8,921 bases of DNA from Aquificaceae bacterium. Its GTDB lineage: Bacteria; Aquificota; Aquificia; Aquificales; Aquificaceae. Within the stretch, counting starts at the first letter, position 1. Each line of letters starts with the position of its first letter. The DNA lies in the NCBI GenBank assembly GCA_015490215.1, contig WFYH01000184.1, positions 1 to 8,921 of the forward strand. Reading direction: 5' to 3'. The notes beneath the pieces were generated by a model that was not told where the DNA came from, made no database searches, and saw only the letters and a list, made by a program, of their open reading frames with translations. A program made the position numbers and the translations under genes. Below, in pieces: positions 1-6,394 of this stretch.

Positions 1-68
1 GCTATAAACTTCTTCTTTCTTCTTCTCACCGAAAATACGAATACCTTTGTTGGGCGCCTACCTGCCAT
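1..68 (-). CDS. Possible 5' end of a divergent gene (partial, leaves the window)
   Basis: Read on the minus strand, an ATG at 68-66 opens a frame with no stop to position 1, giving 22 complete codons. The peptide begins MAGRRPTKVFVFSVRRRKKK and then Phe-Ile. It is strongly basic, like a cytoplasmic tail preceding a membrane anchor or a nucleic-acid-binding N-terminus; the M23 protein in this window has a similar basic stretch before its anchor. No Shine-Dalgarno sequence precedes the ATG. A TATACT hexamer (minus strand, 91-86) lies about 18 bases upstream and could be a -10 box, which would give a very short leader. The family is unknown. The frame is short, so this call rests mainly on its position, divergent from the NIL gene. 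Confidence 0.35.
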   Translation of the reverse strand, partial: MAGRRPTKVFVFSVRRRKKKFI

Positions 69-117
69 ACTATTGCAAATGCAAAAGTATACAACCTTAT
101 TTTTAGATTGGAGCGGT

Positions 118-123
118 TATAAT
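118..123 (+). promoter_or_regulatory. Candidate -10 box of the NIL-SPFH-rsmH group
   Basis: A perfect TATAAT lies 10 bases before the ATG at 134. No good -35 hexamer sits 16-18 bases upstream; the region (94-100) is only AT-rich. Transcription starting 6-8 bases downstream would begin around 129-131, leaving almost no leader, and no Shine-Dalgarno sequence precedes the ATG. Both facts fit a leaderless mRNA, but this is inference from spacing alone. Confidence 0.45.
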
Positions 124-133
124 TTCTCTTACC

Positions 134-376
134 ATGAATATGGTAAGGCTTCAGCTTATATACCCTGAAGAGCTTGTAAAGGAACCCATCTTGTGCTCCG
201 TATGTAAGAACTTTGACGTTGTTGTGAACATCAGGACCGCCAAGGTAACTCAGGATACGGGCATGCTCACCGTAGAGATAGACGGGGAGGAGGATGAGAT
301 AGAGAAGGTTATAAAGTTCCTCAAAGACAAAGGGGTAGACGTTCAGCCAATAGAAGGGCAGATATTTATGGAGTGA
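134..376 (+). CDS. Small NIL-domain protein
   Basis: An 80-residue protein that is essentially one NIL domain, the ACT-like regulatory fold found at the C-terminus of MetN-type ABC ATPases and in some ferredoxin-linked proteins. Visible hallmarks are the first strand (VRLQLIYP, 4-11), the EPIL helix start (17-20), VNI (31-33), the GMLTVEIDGEEDEIE strand-turn-helix (43-57) and a final helix and strand ending GVDVQP (67-72). It carries a CxxC pair (C21, C24) in the first helix, which could bind a metal or be redox active. In MetN the domain senses methionine; here no transporter is attached and the ligand is unknown. A second ATG at 140 is possible, but neither start has a Shine-Dalgarno sequence. 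The stop lies 3 bases before the next gene, so the two are very probably co-transcribed. Confidence 0.82.
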   Translation: MNMVRLQLIYPEELVKEPILCSVCKNFDVVVNIRTAKVTQDTGMLTVEIDGEEDEIEKVIKFLKDKGVDVQPIEGQIFME

Positions 377-379
377 GCC

Positions 380-1252
380 ATGGACTTTGATCCGCAAAGG
401 TATCCTAAACCTCCGAGACCTCCTCAGGTGCCGAAAGGTTTAACCTTCATAGCCATAGCGGTAGTAGTTTTACTTGTAGTTTTCCTGCTATCAAACCCCT
501 TCGTGGTTATACCCAGCGGATACGTAGGTGTAAAGCTCACCCTCGGAAAGGCAAGCATGGATGAAATGAGGCCCGGACTTCACCTGATAATCCCCTTCAT
601 TCAGAAAGTGGAAAAGATGTCCGTCAGGACCCACAGCTATGATCTGACGGGTGCCAACTCTATAAATGCTCTTTCTAAAGACGGACTTACCATAAACGTG
701 GAACTTACCACCCTCTACAAGATAATGCCCGACAAGGCGGCGGAGATATTCGTTGAATACGGACCGTGGTATGAGGACAGAATAATAAAACCCGTTATTC
801 GCTCTGCGGTAAGGGACGTCATAGCCACCCTTGACAGCTCTCAGGTATATCAAGAAAGAGCGCTAATTCAGGAGAAAATAGCCAATCAGGTCAGAGAGGA
901 GTTGGAGAAGAGATTTATCCTCCTTGATGAGATACTCATAAGGGACATAAGACTCCCTCAGAAGGTGGTTGAGGCTATAGAGCAAAAGAGGAGGGCTTTG
1001 GAAGAAGCCCAAAGGATGAAGTTTCTCGTTGAGAAGGAAAAGCTTGAGGCGGAAAGGAAGAAGATAGAGGCTCAGGGTATAGCGGAAGCCAACCGCATAA
1101 TAGCAGGCTCTCTCACAAAGGAATATCTCATGTGGAAGTTCCTTGAAAACATAAAGGCTTATGCGGAAAGCGGTAACAATACCATCATTCTTATCCCCTA
1201 CGATACGGAGATGACACCCATAATCCAGCTACCCCAACCTCCCAAGCGCTGA
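380..1252 (+). CDS. Prohibitin-like SPFH/band 7 membrane protein
   Basis: A 290-residue SPFH-family protein. It has a Pro-rich cytoplasmic N-terminus (8-18), one membrane segment (about 21-38), the SPFH/band 7 domain (about 41-205, with [14 protein letters not shown] at 44-57 and [10 protein letters not shown] at 64-73), a long charged coiled coil (about 200-240, [13 protein letters not shown] then [23 protein letters not shown]) and a hydrophobic tail (268-283). Bacterial relatives include HflK/HflC, which form large oligomeric assemblies around the FtsH protease, as well as prohibitin- and flotillin-like scaffolds. Length and coiled coil fit prohibitin/HflC best, but no partner hflK or ftsH is present, so I do not assign a symbol. 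A GGAG at 370-373, inside the end of the NIL gene, lies 6 bases before the ATG, indicating translational coupling. Confidence 0.87.
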   Translation: MDFDPQRYPKPPRPPQVPKGLTFIAIAVVVLLVVFLLSNPFVVIPSGYVGVKLTLGKASMDEMRPGLHLIIPFIQKVEKMSVRTHSYDLTGANSINALSKDGLTINVELTTLYKIMPDKAAEIFVEYGPWYEDRIIKPVIRSAVRDVIATLDSSQVYQERALIQEKIANQVREELEKRFILLDEILIRDIRLPQKVVEAIEQKRRALEEAQRMKFLVEKEKLEAERKKIEAQGIAEANRIIAGSLTKEYLMWKFLENIKAYAESGNNTIILIPYDTEMTPIIQLPQPPKR

Positions 1253-1254
1253 GG

Positions 1255-2127
1255 ATGCATTTCCCCGTTCTTCTTGAAGAGTCAACCGATCTGCTTTTGG
1301 GTAACTCAGGAAAGATCTATGTGGACTGCACCGTGGGTGCGGGCGGTCACACTAAAAGGATCCTTGAAAAGAACCCGGAGGCTTACGTCATCGGTATAGA
1401 TTTAGACGAGGAGGCTTTGAGCCTTGCGGAGGAAAACCTAAAAAACTACGAAGGTAGGTTTTCCCTCTACAAAGCGAACTTTTCCCAAATAGATGAAGTT
1501 TTAGAGGAGGAGGGACTGGAAAGGGTTGACGGCTTTTTGTTTGACTTGGGCGTTTCCATGATGCAGCTGAAAAGCGAAAGAGGTTTTTCCTTTCAGATAG
1601 ATGCACCCCTTGATATGAGGATGAACAAAGAGCAAAAGCTAACAGCCTACAGGGTTGTAAACGAATATTCGGAAAGGGAGTTAGAAAGGATCTTTAGAGA
1701 TTACGGCGAAGAAAGGTTCAGCAAAAGGATAGCAAGGGCGATAGTCACAAAGCGCAAGAAAAAACCGATAGAGACAACCTCTGAGCTTGCCCAGATAGTT
1801 TGGGAGTGTTACCCGCCCAAACTGCGCCACGGGCGCATCCACCCCGCCACGAAGGTTTTTCAGGCAATAAGGATAGAGGTAAACAGGGAACTTGATAATC
1901 TGAAGGAAGCTCTTGAGAAGACCCCTGACCTGTTGAACCCAAAAGGGCGCCTCGTGGTCATAAGTTTTCACTCCCTTGAGGACAGGATAGTGAAGAATTT
2001 CCTAAGGGAGAGGGGAGATATTTTCAAAGTGCTCACAAAAAAAACCCTGCGCCCCTCCGAGGAGGAAATAAAGAAAAATCCCGCCTCAAGAAGTGCAAAG
2101 CTGAGGGCGGCGGAGAGGAGGGCTTAG
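1255..2127 (+). CDS. rsmH: 16S rRNA (cytosine-1402-N4)-methyltransferase RsmH
   Basis: Transfers a methyl group from S-adenosylmethionine to N4 of C1402 in the ribosomal P site. Family landmarks: the N-terminal MHFPVLLEE, the SAM-binding loop [10 protein letters not shown] (24-33), the ribose-binding acidic stretch IDLDEEAL (48-55), [14 protein letters not shown] (92-105), RGFSF (109-113), PLDMRM (118-123), [15 protein letters not shown] (196-210), the [11 protein letters not shown] signature (237-247) and the C-terminal [14 protein letters not shown] (275-288). At 290 residues it is slightly shorter than typical homologues. The DLGVS motif is followed by MMQL where SSxQL is usual. The start is fixed by the conserved HxPV at residue 2. 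The ATG follows the SPFH stop by only 2 bases and has a GAGG abutting it, so initiation probably depends on coupling. It lies outside a dcw cluster. Its stop codon overlaps the convergent gamma-subunit gene. Confidence 0.97.
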   Translation: MHFPVLLEESTDLLLGNSGKIYVDCTVGAGGHTKRILEKNPEAYVIGIDLDEEALSLAEENLKNYEGRFSLYKANFSQIDEVLEEEGLERVDGFLFDLGVSMMQLKSERGFSFQIDAPLDMRMNKEQKLTAYRVVNEYSERELERIFRDYGEERFSKRIARAIVTKRKKKPIETTSELAQIVWECYPPKLRHGRIHPATKVFQAIRIEVNRELDNLKEALEKTPDLLNPKGRLVVISFHSLEDRIVKNFLRERGDIFKVLTKKTLRPSEEEIKKNPASRSAKLRAAERRA

Positions 2128-2136
2128 CCCACCGCC
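2109..2136. repeat. GC-rich inverted repeat centred on two overlapping stop codons
   Basis: GGGC (2120-2123), TTA, GCCC (2127-2130) forms a perfect 4-bp stem around the shared rsmH and porG stop codons. An outer pair GGCGG (2109-2113) and CCGCC (2132-2136) could extend it across an unequal internal loop. A second small inverted repeat, ACCT CTTG AGGT, follows at 2137-2148. No T-run follows on either strand, so this is not a canonical intrinsic terminator; it may be a weak bidirectional one or chance in GC-rich codons. Confidence 0.3.
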
Positions 2137-2837
2137 ACCTCTTGAGGTTTGGGGAGCCAAGGTTCCATACCCTGCTCCTTAGCCCACTCTTTCGCCACCT
2201 CGTAGGCAGCCCTTGCGGTGTTTATGTTCTTCTCTATCAGTTCAAGCTTCTTCTTGAACTTCCTCTCTATTGCGGAGTCAAGGGACATGGTTCCACCGGA
2301 AGCTACGAACTTTTTGAGGAACCTCGCCTTTATACCCTCTTCTATGGACTCCATTCCCACTATCTGGGTAGCTCCGAAGAAGGCACCGAGCATAGCCATG
2401 TTGGTGGCAAGCTCCGTTCCGGCTATCTCAAGGGCAAACTTGGTAGCGGAGAAGTTAAAGACCTTAACGTTGAGAGATTCAAGGAACTCCTTGTCCCTGT
2501 CGCTCAGAAGGTCCTCCTCCGCATTTATAATGATGAGACCGTTTTTCTTAATTCCAGAGTAGAAGGGCATCGTGTAGGATTTGCCCATGGTGATAACCTG
2601 AGAGTGGAAGACCATTATCACGTCCGGATAAACCACCTCGCCCCTGTCGTATATGGGTTCTATCCCTATGCGCACATAACTTTCTGCAGGTGCCATCCTT
2701 TTTTCTGCACCGAAGAAGGGGTTGGAGACGGCGTAATAACCGGCATGATCCGCAGCGGTAGCCATAATATGGGCGGCGGTAACCGCACCCTGTCCGCCTA
2801 TGGCGGGCATACGAACGTTTATCCTTCTCCTCTTCAT
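2124..2837 (-). CDS. porG: 2-oxoacid:ferredoxin oxidoreductase, gamma subunit (PorG type)
   Basis: The 237-residue gamma subunit of the oxidoreductase, a cytoplasmic Rossmann-like domain in the family that includes PorG and KorC and contributes to CoA binding. Visible motifs are the Gly-rich [14 protein letters not shown] (12-25), the conserved [19 protein letters not shown] (39-57, corresponding to the family's GPE-R-G-P---RI element), DVIMVF (72-77) and [11 protein letters not shown] (about 145-155). The C-terminal third is a charged helical extension. Its ATG overlaps the beta stop as ATGA, and AGGAGGG (minus strand 2850-2844) gives a strong Shine-Dalgarno sequence. It is the last gene of the operon and meets rsmH head-on, their ends overlapping at 2124-2127. 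The paralogous 2-oxoglutarate enzyme (forG) is the alternative name; the choice of por rests on the alpha subunit and gene order. Confidence 0.9.
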   Translation of the reverse strand: MKRRRINVRMPAIGGQGAVTAAHIMATAADHAGYYAVSNPFFGAEKRMAPAESYVRIGIEPIYDRGEVVYPDVIMVFHSQVITMGKSYTMPFYSGIKKNGLIIINAEEDLLSDRDKEFLESLNVKVFNFSATKFALEIAGTELATNMAMLGAFFGATQIVGMESIEEGIKARFLKKFVASGGTMSLDSAIERKFKKKLELIEKNINTARAAYEVAKEWAKEQGMEPWLPKPQEVAVG

Positions 2838-3694
2838 ATTAGACCCTCCTTCTTTTTACGCTCTATAACTTCCCTTGCCTCGTCGGTCATGTATTCAAAG
2901 AACTTGAACCTCTCTTTGTCGGTCCTTCTCATCTCCTCAAGACCGTCGTCGGAGTTTAGACCTATCTCAAGTATGCAGGGAGTGTAGAGGTGTATGTAGG
3001 TGGGACCTACCTCTCTTGCAACGTATATCGCCTGCTTGACAACCTTTTCTACCTTCTTGGGAGAGGAGACGGTCATCCTGACCACGTAGTGACAGCCCGC
3101 ATCTATTGCGAGTTGCCACATAGGAACCTTTTCCCACTGCTTTCCTTTGGGAGCCATCTTAAAGACATGACCTTTGACGGTCATCCCGCTCTCCTGTCCG
3201 CCCGTGTTGGCGTAGACCTCGTTGTCAAAGCATATGGTGGTTATCTTTTCCTGTCTGAAGAAAGACTGCAAGGTGCAATCAAGACCTATGTCAACGGTAG
3301 CTCCGTCTCCCGCTATTACCACAACGTCCTTGACCTTGTCGGGAAACCTCCACTCAAGGGTTCTCTTTATACCGGAAGCTATGGCGTTCTGGTTCCCGAA
3401 GAGGGAGTGAACCGTGTGCAGGGCTATGTGGGGAAAGACCAAAGAGGTGCAACCCGTGGAGTTGACGATTATGGTGTCTTCGGGGTTGGGAAGGGAAGCA
3501 AGGATGTATCTGAAGGCTGCGGACTCGGGGCACCCCGCACAGAGAGAGTGCTCTTCTATAAGCTCCTTAGCGTAGGGAAGGTCCATAACGCCCCTCTTGG
3601 GGTTGCCCCAAGTGGCTTTTTCTTCAAGGTCAATGATCTCTTGAGGCATAAACTCTTTAAGCTCTTCGTTTATCTTGAAGATCTTATACGACAT
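2834..3694 (-). CDS. porB: 2-oxoacid:ferredoxin oxidoreductase, beta (TPP-binding) subunit
   Basis: The 286-residue catalytic beta subunit. It binds thiamine pyrophosphate and one [4Fe-4S] cluster and in autotrophs carries out reductive carboxylation, here probably of acetyl-CoA to pyruvate. The cluster ligands are probably C52 and C55 (LCAGCPE), C82 (STGC) and C240 (YTPC), the PorB pattern. The TPP/Mg signature is GDGATVDIG (129-137) followed by NEVYANTGGQ (158-167), with the YANTGG element characteristic of pyruvate-type enzymes. The ATG lies 11 nt inside the end of alpha, preceded by AAAGGAGGTGA (minus strand 3708-3698), so the two subunits are coupled. The N-terminal 40 residues before the first Cys motif are somewhat longer than in archaeal PorB. 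Confidence 0.94.
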   Translation of the reverse strand: MSYKIFKINEELKEFMPQEIIDLEEKATWGNPKRGVMDLPYAKELIEEHSLCAGCPESAAFRYILASLPNPEDTIIVNSTGCTSLVFPHIALHTVHSLFGNQNAIASGIKRTLEWRFPDKVKDVVVIAGDGATVDIGLDCTLQSFFRQEKITTICFDNEVYANTGGQESGMTVKGHVFKMAPKGKQWEKVPMWQLAIDAGCHYVVRMTVSSPKKVEKVVKQAIYVAREVGPTYIHLYTPCILEIGLNSDDGLEEMRRTDKERFKFFEYMTDEAREVIERKKKEGLI

Positions 3695-4889
3695 GCTTCA
3701 CCTCCTTTCCGAGGTATTGAAGAACTTCTTTGACTATAAACTCAGGCGGCATGGTCATACCGCCCGCAACCCTCGGAGATCCGATTACGGGAACATCCAA
3801 GTTACCGTAGAGTACTCTTCTTAGCTCCCTCTCAAGCCAACCTATGACGTTAAACTCGGGGACGAACACGTACTTGGCACCTCTGAGAGCCTCTATTACC
3901 TCTTGAGCGGGGAAGGGTCTTATGGTCTTTATCCTGACAACCCTCGCCTTTACACCCTCATCGTGGATTAAGATCTGGGTTGCCTCTTTAGCCTGAGCCG
4001 CAGCGGTTCCCGAAGCAACAAAGACAATTTCACCTTCGGGATCTCCGAACTCTTCTATGAGACCTCTGAGGTAGTGCTTGGCGTAAGGTCTTGACCTTTC
4101 TATGGCAGCCCTTACCTCAAACTGCCAGCTGGTGTGAGCCGCATAGGAGATATAGTTAGACTTCATTACGTAAGGGTCCCTGAGGAACCTTCCGGGAGAC
4201 ATCTCCATGTCTATCGGGGGCATGGGAGCCTTGTAGGGGTTGTAAGGAGGTAGGGCTATATCGTCGGGCGGTAGCATAACCGCCTCTCTGGTGTGGGATA
4301 TAAAGAACCCGTCAATCACCGTTATCAGCGGGACGTGAACGTCGGGCTGCTCGGCTACTACAAAGCCTGCCAAGATCATATCAAAAAGCTCTTGGGCAGT
4401 TTCCGCATGCCAGATCATACATCCCGTATCCAGCAGGAAGGAAACTTCAAGGTTATCGGGCTGTATGGTGAGGGGGGAGTTCACACCCCTTGCCATTAGA
4501 ACCAGCTGTATGGGAAGACGGGATCCCGCCCACATGGGGAAGTTTTCCATAGCTCTCAGCGTTCCGGGTCCGGAAGTGGTGGTTATGGTTCTCGCCCCAG
4601 CCATTGCACAGCCAGCTATCTCGGACATAACACCGAATTCTGACTCACCTCTGAAGTAGACACCCACATAACCCTCTACCCACAGTTCACCGATCAGGTG
4701 TGCTGCCTCAGACTGCGGGGTTATGGGATATGAGACTGATGCGTCAACGCTTGCCCTTTTAACCGCTTCCTTGACGACCTCCGAACCGGTCATGAACTGC
4801 TTGGTTCTGGGCGCTTCAAAGAGAAGGTAGTCGGGGGAGACTACCCTCTGACCCGCTCTATTGTATTGAACTTGCTCGGTCTTCTGCAT
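3684..4889 (-). CDS. porA: 2-oxoacid:ferredoxin oxidoreductase, alpha subunit (PorA type)
   Basis: The 401-residue alpha subunit (about 45 kDa), carrying the pyrimidine-binding domain that completes the TPP site with beta. Motifs: YPITPQSE (54-61), RGESEFGVMSEIAGCAMAGAR (from 80), TTSGPG (104-109), DGFFISH (193-199), a second domain from about 285 (VFVASGTAAAQAKEA) and TIRPFP (322-327). The DGF-xSH element resembles pyruvate enzymes rather than KorA of 2-oxoglutarate enzymes, which is why I favour PorA; the Aquificaceae five-subunit 2-oxoglutarate enzyme is, however, a close paralogue. The ATG overlaps the Uma2 stop (TGATG), and its strong AAGGAGGTGG (minus strand 4903-4894) lies inside the last Uma2 codons (KEVV). 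The separate alpha, beta, gamma and delta genes contrast with the fused single-chain enzyme of many anaerobes. Confidence 0.93.
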   Translation of the reverse strand: MQKTEQVQYNRAGQRVVSPDYLLFEAPRTKQFMTGSEVVKEAVKRASVDASVSYPITPQSEAAHLIGELWVEGYVGVYFRGESEFGVMSEIAGCAMAGARTITTTSGPGTLRAMENFPMWAGSRLPIQLVLMARGVNSPLTIQPDNLEVSFLLDTGCMIWHAETAQELFDMILAGFVVAEQPDVHVPLITVIDGFFISHTREAVMLPPDDIALPPYNPYKAPMPPIDMEMSPGRFLRDPYVMKSNYISYAAHTSWQFEVRAAIERSRPYAKHYLRGLIEEFGDPEGEIVFVASGTAAAQAKEATQILIHDEGVKARVVRIKTIRPFPAQEVIEALRGAKYVFVPEFNVIGWLERELRRVLYGNLDVPVIGSPRVAGGMTMPPEFIVKEVLQYLGKEVKHVV

Positions 4890-5446
4890 CAGACCACCTC
4901 CTTAAAAAGTTCTTCTAAATTTATTCCGAAACCTTCTAAAAGGCACGAACTAACCTCATCCTTTTCGTAACCAAAAGAACAAACATCGTAATCTTTACCT
5001 TTCAAAGAAAACACCTCAACCGCCCTCTCGCCGGGGAAGATAAGCCAAAGTTCCCTAACCTTGAACTTAGCGTATAGCCTTTTCTTATCTTCCGTGTCTC
5101 TTTTCAACGTTGAGGGAGAAATAACTTCCACCACAAGGTCGGGAGCACCGAATATCCCCTTATCCCGAACGATATTAGATCTTCCCTTTGATACAAACAC
5201 AAGGTCCGGCTGGACGACGTTAGTTTCGGAAAGGATCACATCTATCGGGGATACGAAAACTTCACCGAGGGATTTCTTTTCTACAAAGTCACTCATTAAC
5301 CTAAAGAGCTTTCCAACAATTCTCTGATGCGTTACACTCGGTGCAGGCATTTCAATGAGTTCTCCCTCTATAATCTCGTATCTCTTATCGTCTTCCAATT
5401 TAAGATAGTCTTCGTAGGTCCAGACCTTGGTCTGGGTTGTCATCAC
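4889..5446 (-). CDS. Uma2-family (DUF820) restriction-endonuclease-like protein inserted in the operon
   Basis: A 185-residue protein of the Uma2 family, with a PD-(D/E)XK nuclease fold. Recognisable elements are the N-terminal WTYEDYLKLEDDKRYEIIEGEL, QPDLVFVSKG (about 79-88), APDLVVEVISPST (about 101-113) and KKRLYAKFKVRELWLI (about 121-136). The two acidic positions and the following Lys fit an intact nuclease core. The biological role of the family is unknown. Either GTG (5446) or ATG (5443) can start it, overlapping the upstream stop as GTGA or TGATG; the ATG is the likelier start. It ends in a TGATG overlap with alpha and carries alpha's Shine-Dalgarno sequence. Its 3' part is AT-rich (20 of 60 G+C at 4901-4960, against 31 of 60 in alpha at 3721-3780), hinting at transfer. 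It is not a known subunit of this oxidoreductase. Confidence 0.9.
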   Translation of the reverse strand: MMTTQTKVWTYEDYLKLEDDKRYEIIEGELIEMPAPSVTHQRIVGKLFRLMSDFVEKKSLGEVFVSPIDVILSETNVVQPDLVFVSKGRSNIVRDKGIFGAPDLVVEVISPSTLKRDTEDKKRLYAKFKVRELWLIFPGERAVEVFSLKGKDYDVCSFGYEKDEVSSCLLEGFGINLEELFKEVV

Positions 5447-6012
5447 TTGCCGAGTTCCCTTTTAACTTGCTCCGAGATCCTTATGAACTTTTCAAGCTCT
5501 TCAAGGTGCTGGTCTCTGAGGGTTATCATCGCATCTTCGTGTCCTGCATTTCCGCAGAGGGCTATGGTAAAGCAGTCTGTTTCAGCTCTGATGATCTTGA
5601 GAGCCACGTTCGCATAGTGACAGTGAACGCCTACGAAGATGCACGCCTTTATGTTGTTGTGCCATATAGTCAGATTGGGATGATTGGGGTTTATCTCTTT
5701 TTCAGGATCAATTTTGGGATACTTGGGTCTGTAGTCATACATGGGGATGATCTTTGCCCCGAGGGTTTCCGCTATCTTCCTTACCAGCTTTGCCTTCTCC
5801 TTTGCTTCCTCGTTCCAAGCGTAGAGGACTTGGGGTCCGGGGAAGATGGTGGGGTTGTCTCTGGTGAGCATCGCCTTGGCTGCTTCACGCATGGCTATCT
5901 CTTCGTCCACTATTTCGTTAAACATCAACGCCTTACCCGGCGGAGGGGTTAAAACCCCTTCATACATAGCAACCGGATAGGGAGAGTATCCTGAAGGTCC
6001 AAGCTTTGCCAT
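5443..6012 (-). CDS. Small fifth subunit of the oxidoreductase, resembling the CO dehydrogenase/acetyl-CoA synthase epsilon (CdhB) family
   Basis: A 189-residue soluble protein. The Gly/Pro-rich N-terminus (MAKLGPSGYSPYPVAMYEG) is followed from about 55 by an alternating strand/helix pattern: FPGPQVLYAW, a helix, AKIIPMYDYRP, IKACIFVGVHCHYANVAL, FTIALCGNAGHEDAM and an amphipathic C-terminal helix. This is reminiscent of the nucleotide-binding-like fold of the ACDS epsilon subunit, and from memory such Aquificaceae proteins are annotated as CO dehydrogenase beta-subunit family. No cluster-type CxxC motif is present (C124, C131, C147 and C153 are scattered). Its place directly after the ferredoxin subunit, with GGAGGTAAGAA before the ATG, suggests the extra subunit (D or E in Hydrogenobacter nomenclature) of the five-subunit enzyme. 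The fold match is by eye and its role is inferred. Confidence 0.7.
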   Translation of the reverse strand: MAKLGPSGYSPYPVAMYEGVLTPPPGKALMFNEIVDEEIAMREAAKAMLTRDNPTIFPGPQVLYAWNEEAKEKAKLVRKIAETLGAKIIPMYDYRPKYPKIDPEKEINPNHPNLTIWHNNIKACIFVGVHCHYANVALKIIRAETDCFTIALCGNAGHEDAMITLRDQHLEELEKFIRISEQVKRELGK

Positions 6013-6031
6013 TTCTTACCTCCGAAGTTGT

Positions 6032-6271
6032 TTATCTGACGCCTGCAACGTCCCTGTTCTCTGCATAGACCATTTCTATGGAGTCCCTTTTTAGCAAATT
6101 AGAGCAAACGTAAACGCACAGAGCACAGCCCTTGCACCTTTCCGTTATCACATAGGCATGGTGCCCCTCATCGGTGTACATCAAGGTGTTAGGTTCAGGG
6201 CAAAAGAGCGTGCACTGCTTACAGTTGTATTTGGAGCACTGGTCTCTGATGACCTGAGCCACGTAATACAT
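6032..6271 (-). CDS. porD: Ferredoxin-type delta subunit with two [4Fe-4S] clusters
   Basis: A 79-residue di-cluster ferredoxin, first gene of the operon, which passes electrons between the beta-subunit cluster and external ferredoxin. The first motif is C12-x4-C17-x2-C20-x3-C24-P; the second is C46-x2-C49-x2-C52-x3-C56. The four-residue gap between the first two Cys is wider than the usual two, and the second motif ends in C-Ser instead of C-Pro. Unlike archaeal PorD it lacks a long N-terminal extension. AAGGAGG (minus strand 6285-6279) is a strong Shine-Dalgarno sequence. The next gene follows after 19 bases. Whether this gene corresponds to letter D or E in the published por naming is uncertain, so the symbol follows function. 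Confidence 0.88.
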   Translation of the reverse strand: MYYVAQVIRDQCSKYNCKQCTLFCPEPNTLMYTDEGHHAYVITERCKGCALCVYVCSNLLKRDSIEMVYAENRDVAGVR

Positions 6272-6327
6272 TCTCCTGCCTCCTTAGAATTGAATGAGGT
6301 GGTTTAACAGACAATAAGCCGTTTACT

Positions 6328-6356
6328 AATTTATTTCGTAATGACTCTCAGATCAA
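6328..6356 (-). promoter_or_regulatory. Candidate sigma-70-type promoter of the oxidoreductase operon
   Basis: On the minus strand TTGATC (6356-6351) and TAAATT (6333-6328) are separated by 17 bases, each matching 4 of 6 consensus bases. A start near 6321 would give a leader of about 50 bases before the ferredoxin ATG at 6271. The 123-base gap 6272-6394 is the only sizeable non-coding space before the operon and is AT-rich around here. Read-through from the bactofilin group on the same strand remains possible because no convincing terminator lies between. Confidence 0.4.
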
Positions 6357-6394
6357 GCCCGACCTGCCCGATCTGCTCGGACGGCTATCTTGTT

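Noticed and set aside
26..397. Open frame of 123 codons on the minus strand opposite the NIL gene
   Set aside because: Tyr/Leu-rich composition without any family resemblance; it is the antisense image of a well-supported NIL-domain gene.
2142..3733. Two long plus-strand open frames (281 and 247 codons) opposite gamma and beta
   Set aside because: They lie wholly antisense to genes with clear catalytic motifs; their translations show no domain and are rich in His/Tyr/Gly typical of antisense frames.
5437..5952. Plus-strand frame of 171 codons opposite the fifth-subunit gene
   Set aside because: Antisense shadow; the minus-strand gene has strong ribosome-binding sites and operon spacing.
6357..6386. 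GC-rich imperfect inverted repeat (GCCCGACC with GGACGGC) between the coiled-coil gene and the enzyme operon, considered as a terminator
   Set aside because: The stem is interrupted by a bulge and a mismatch, an inner 4-bp hairpin competes with it, and no T-run follows in the direction of transcription (minus strand).
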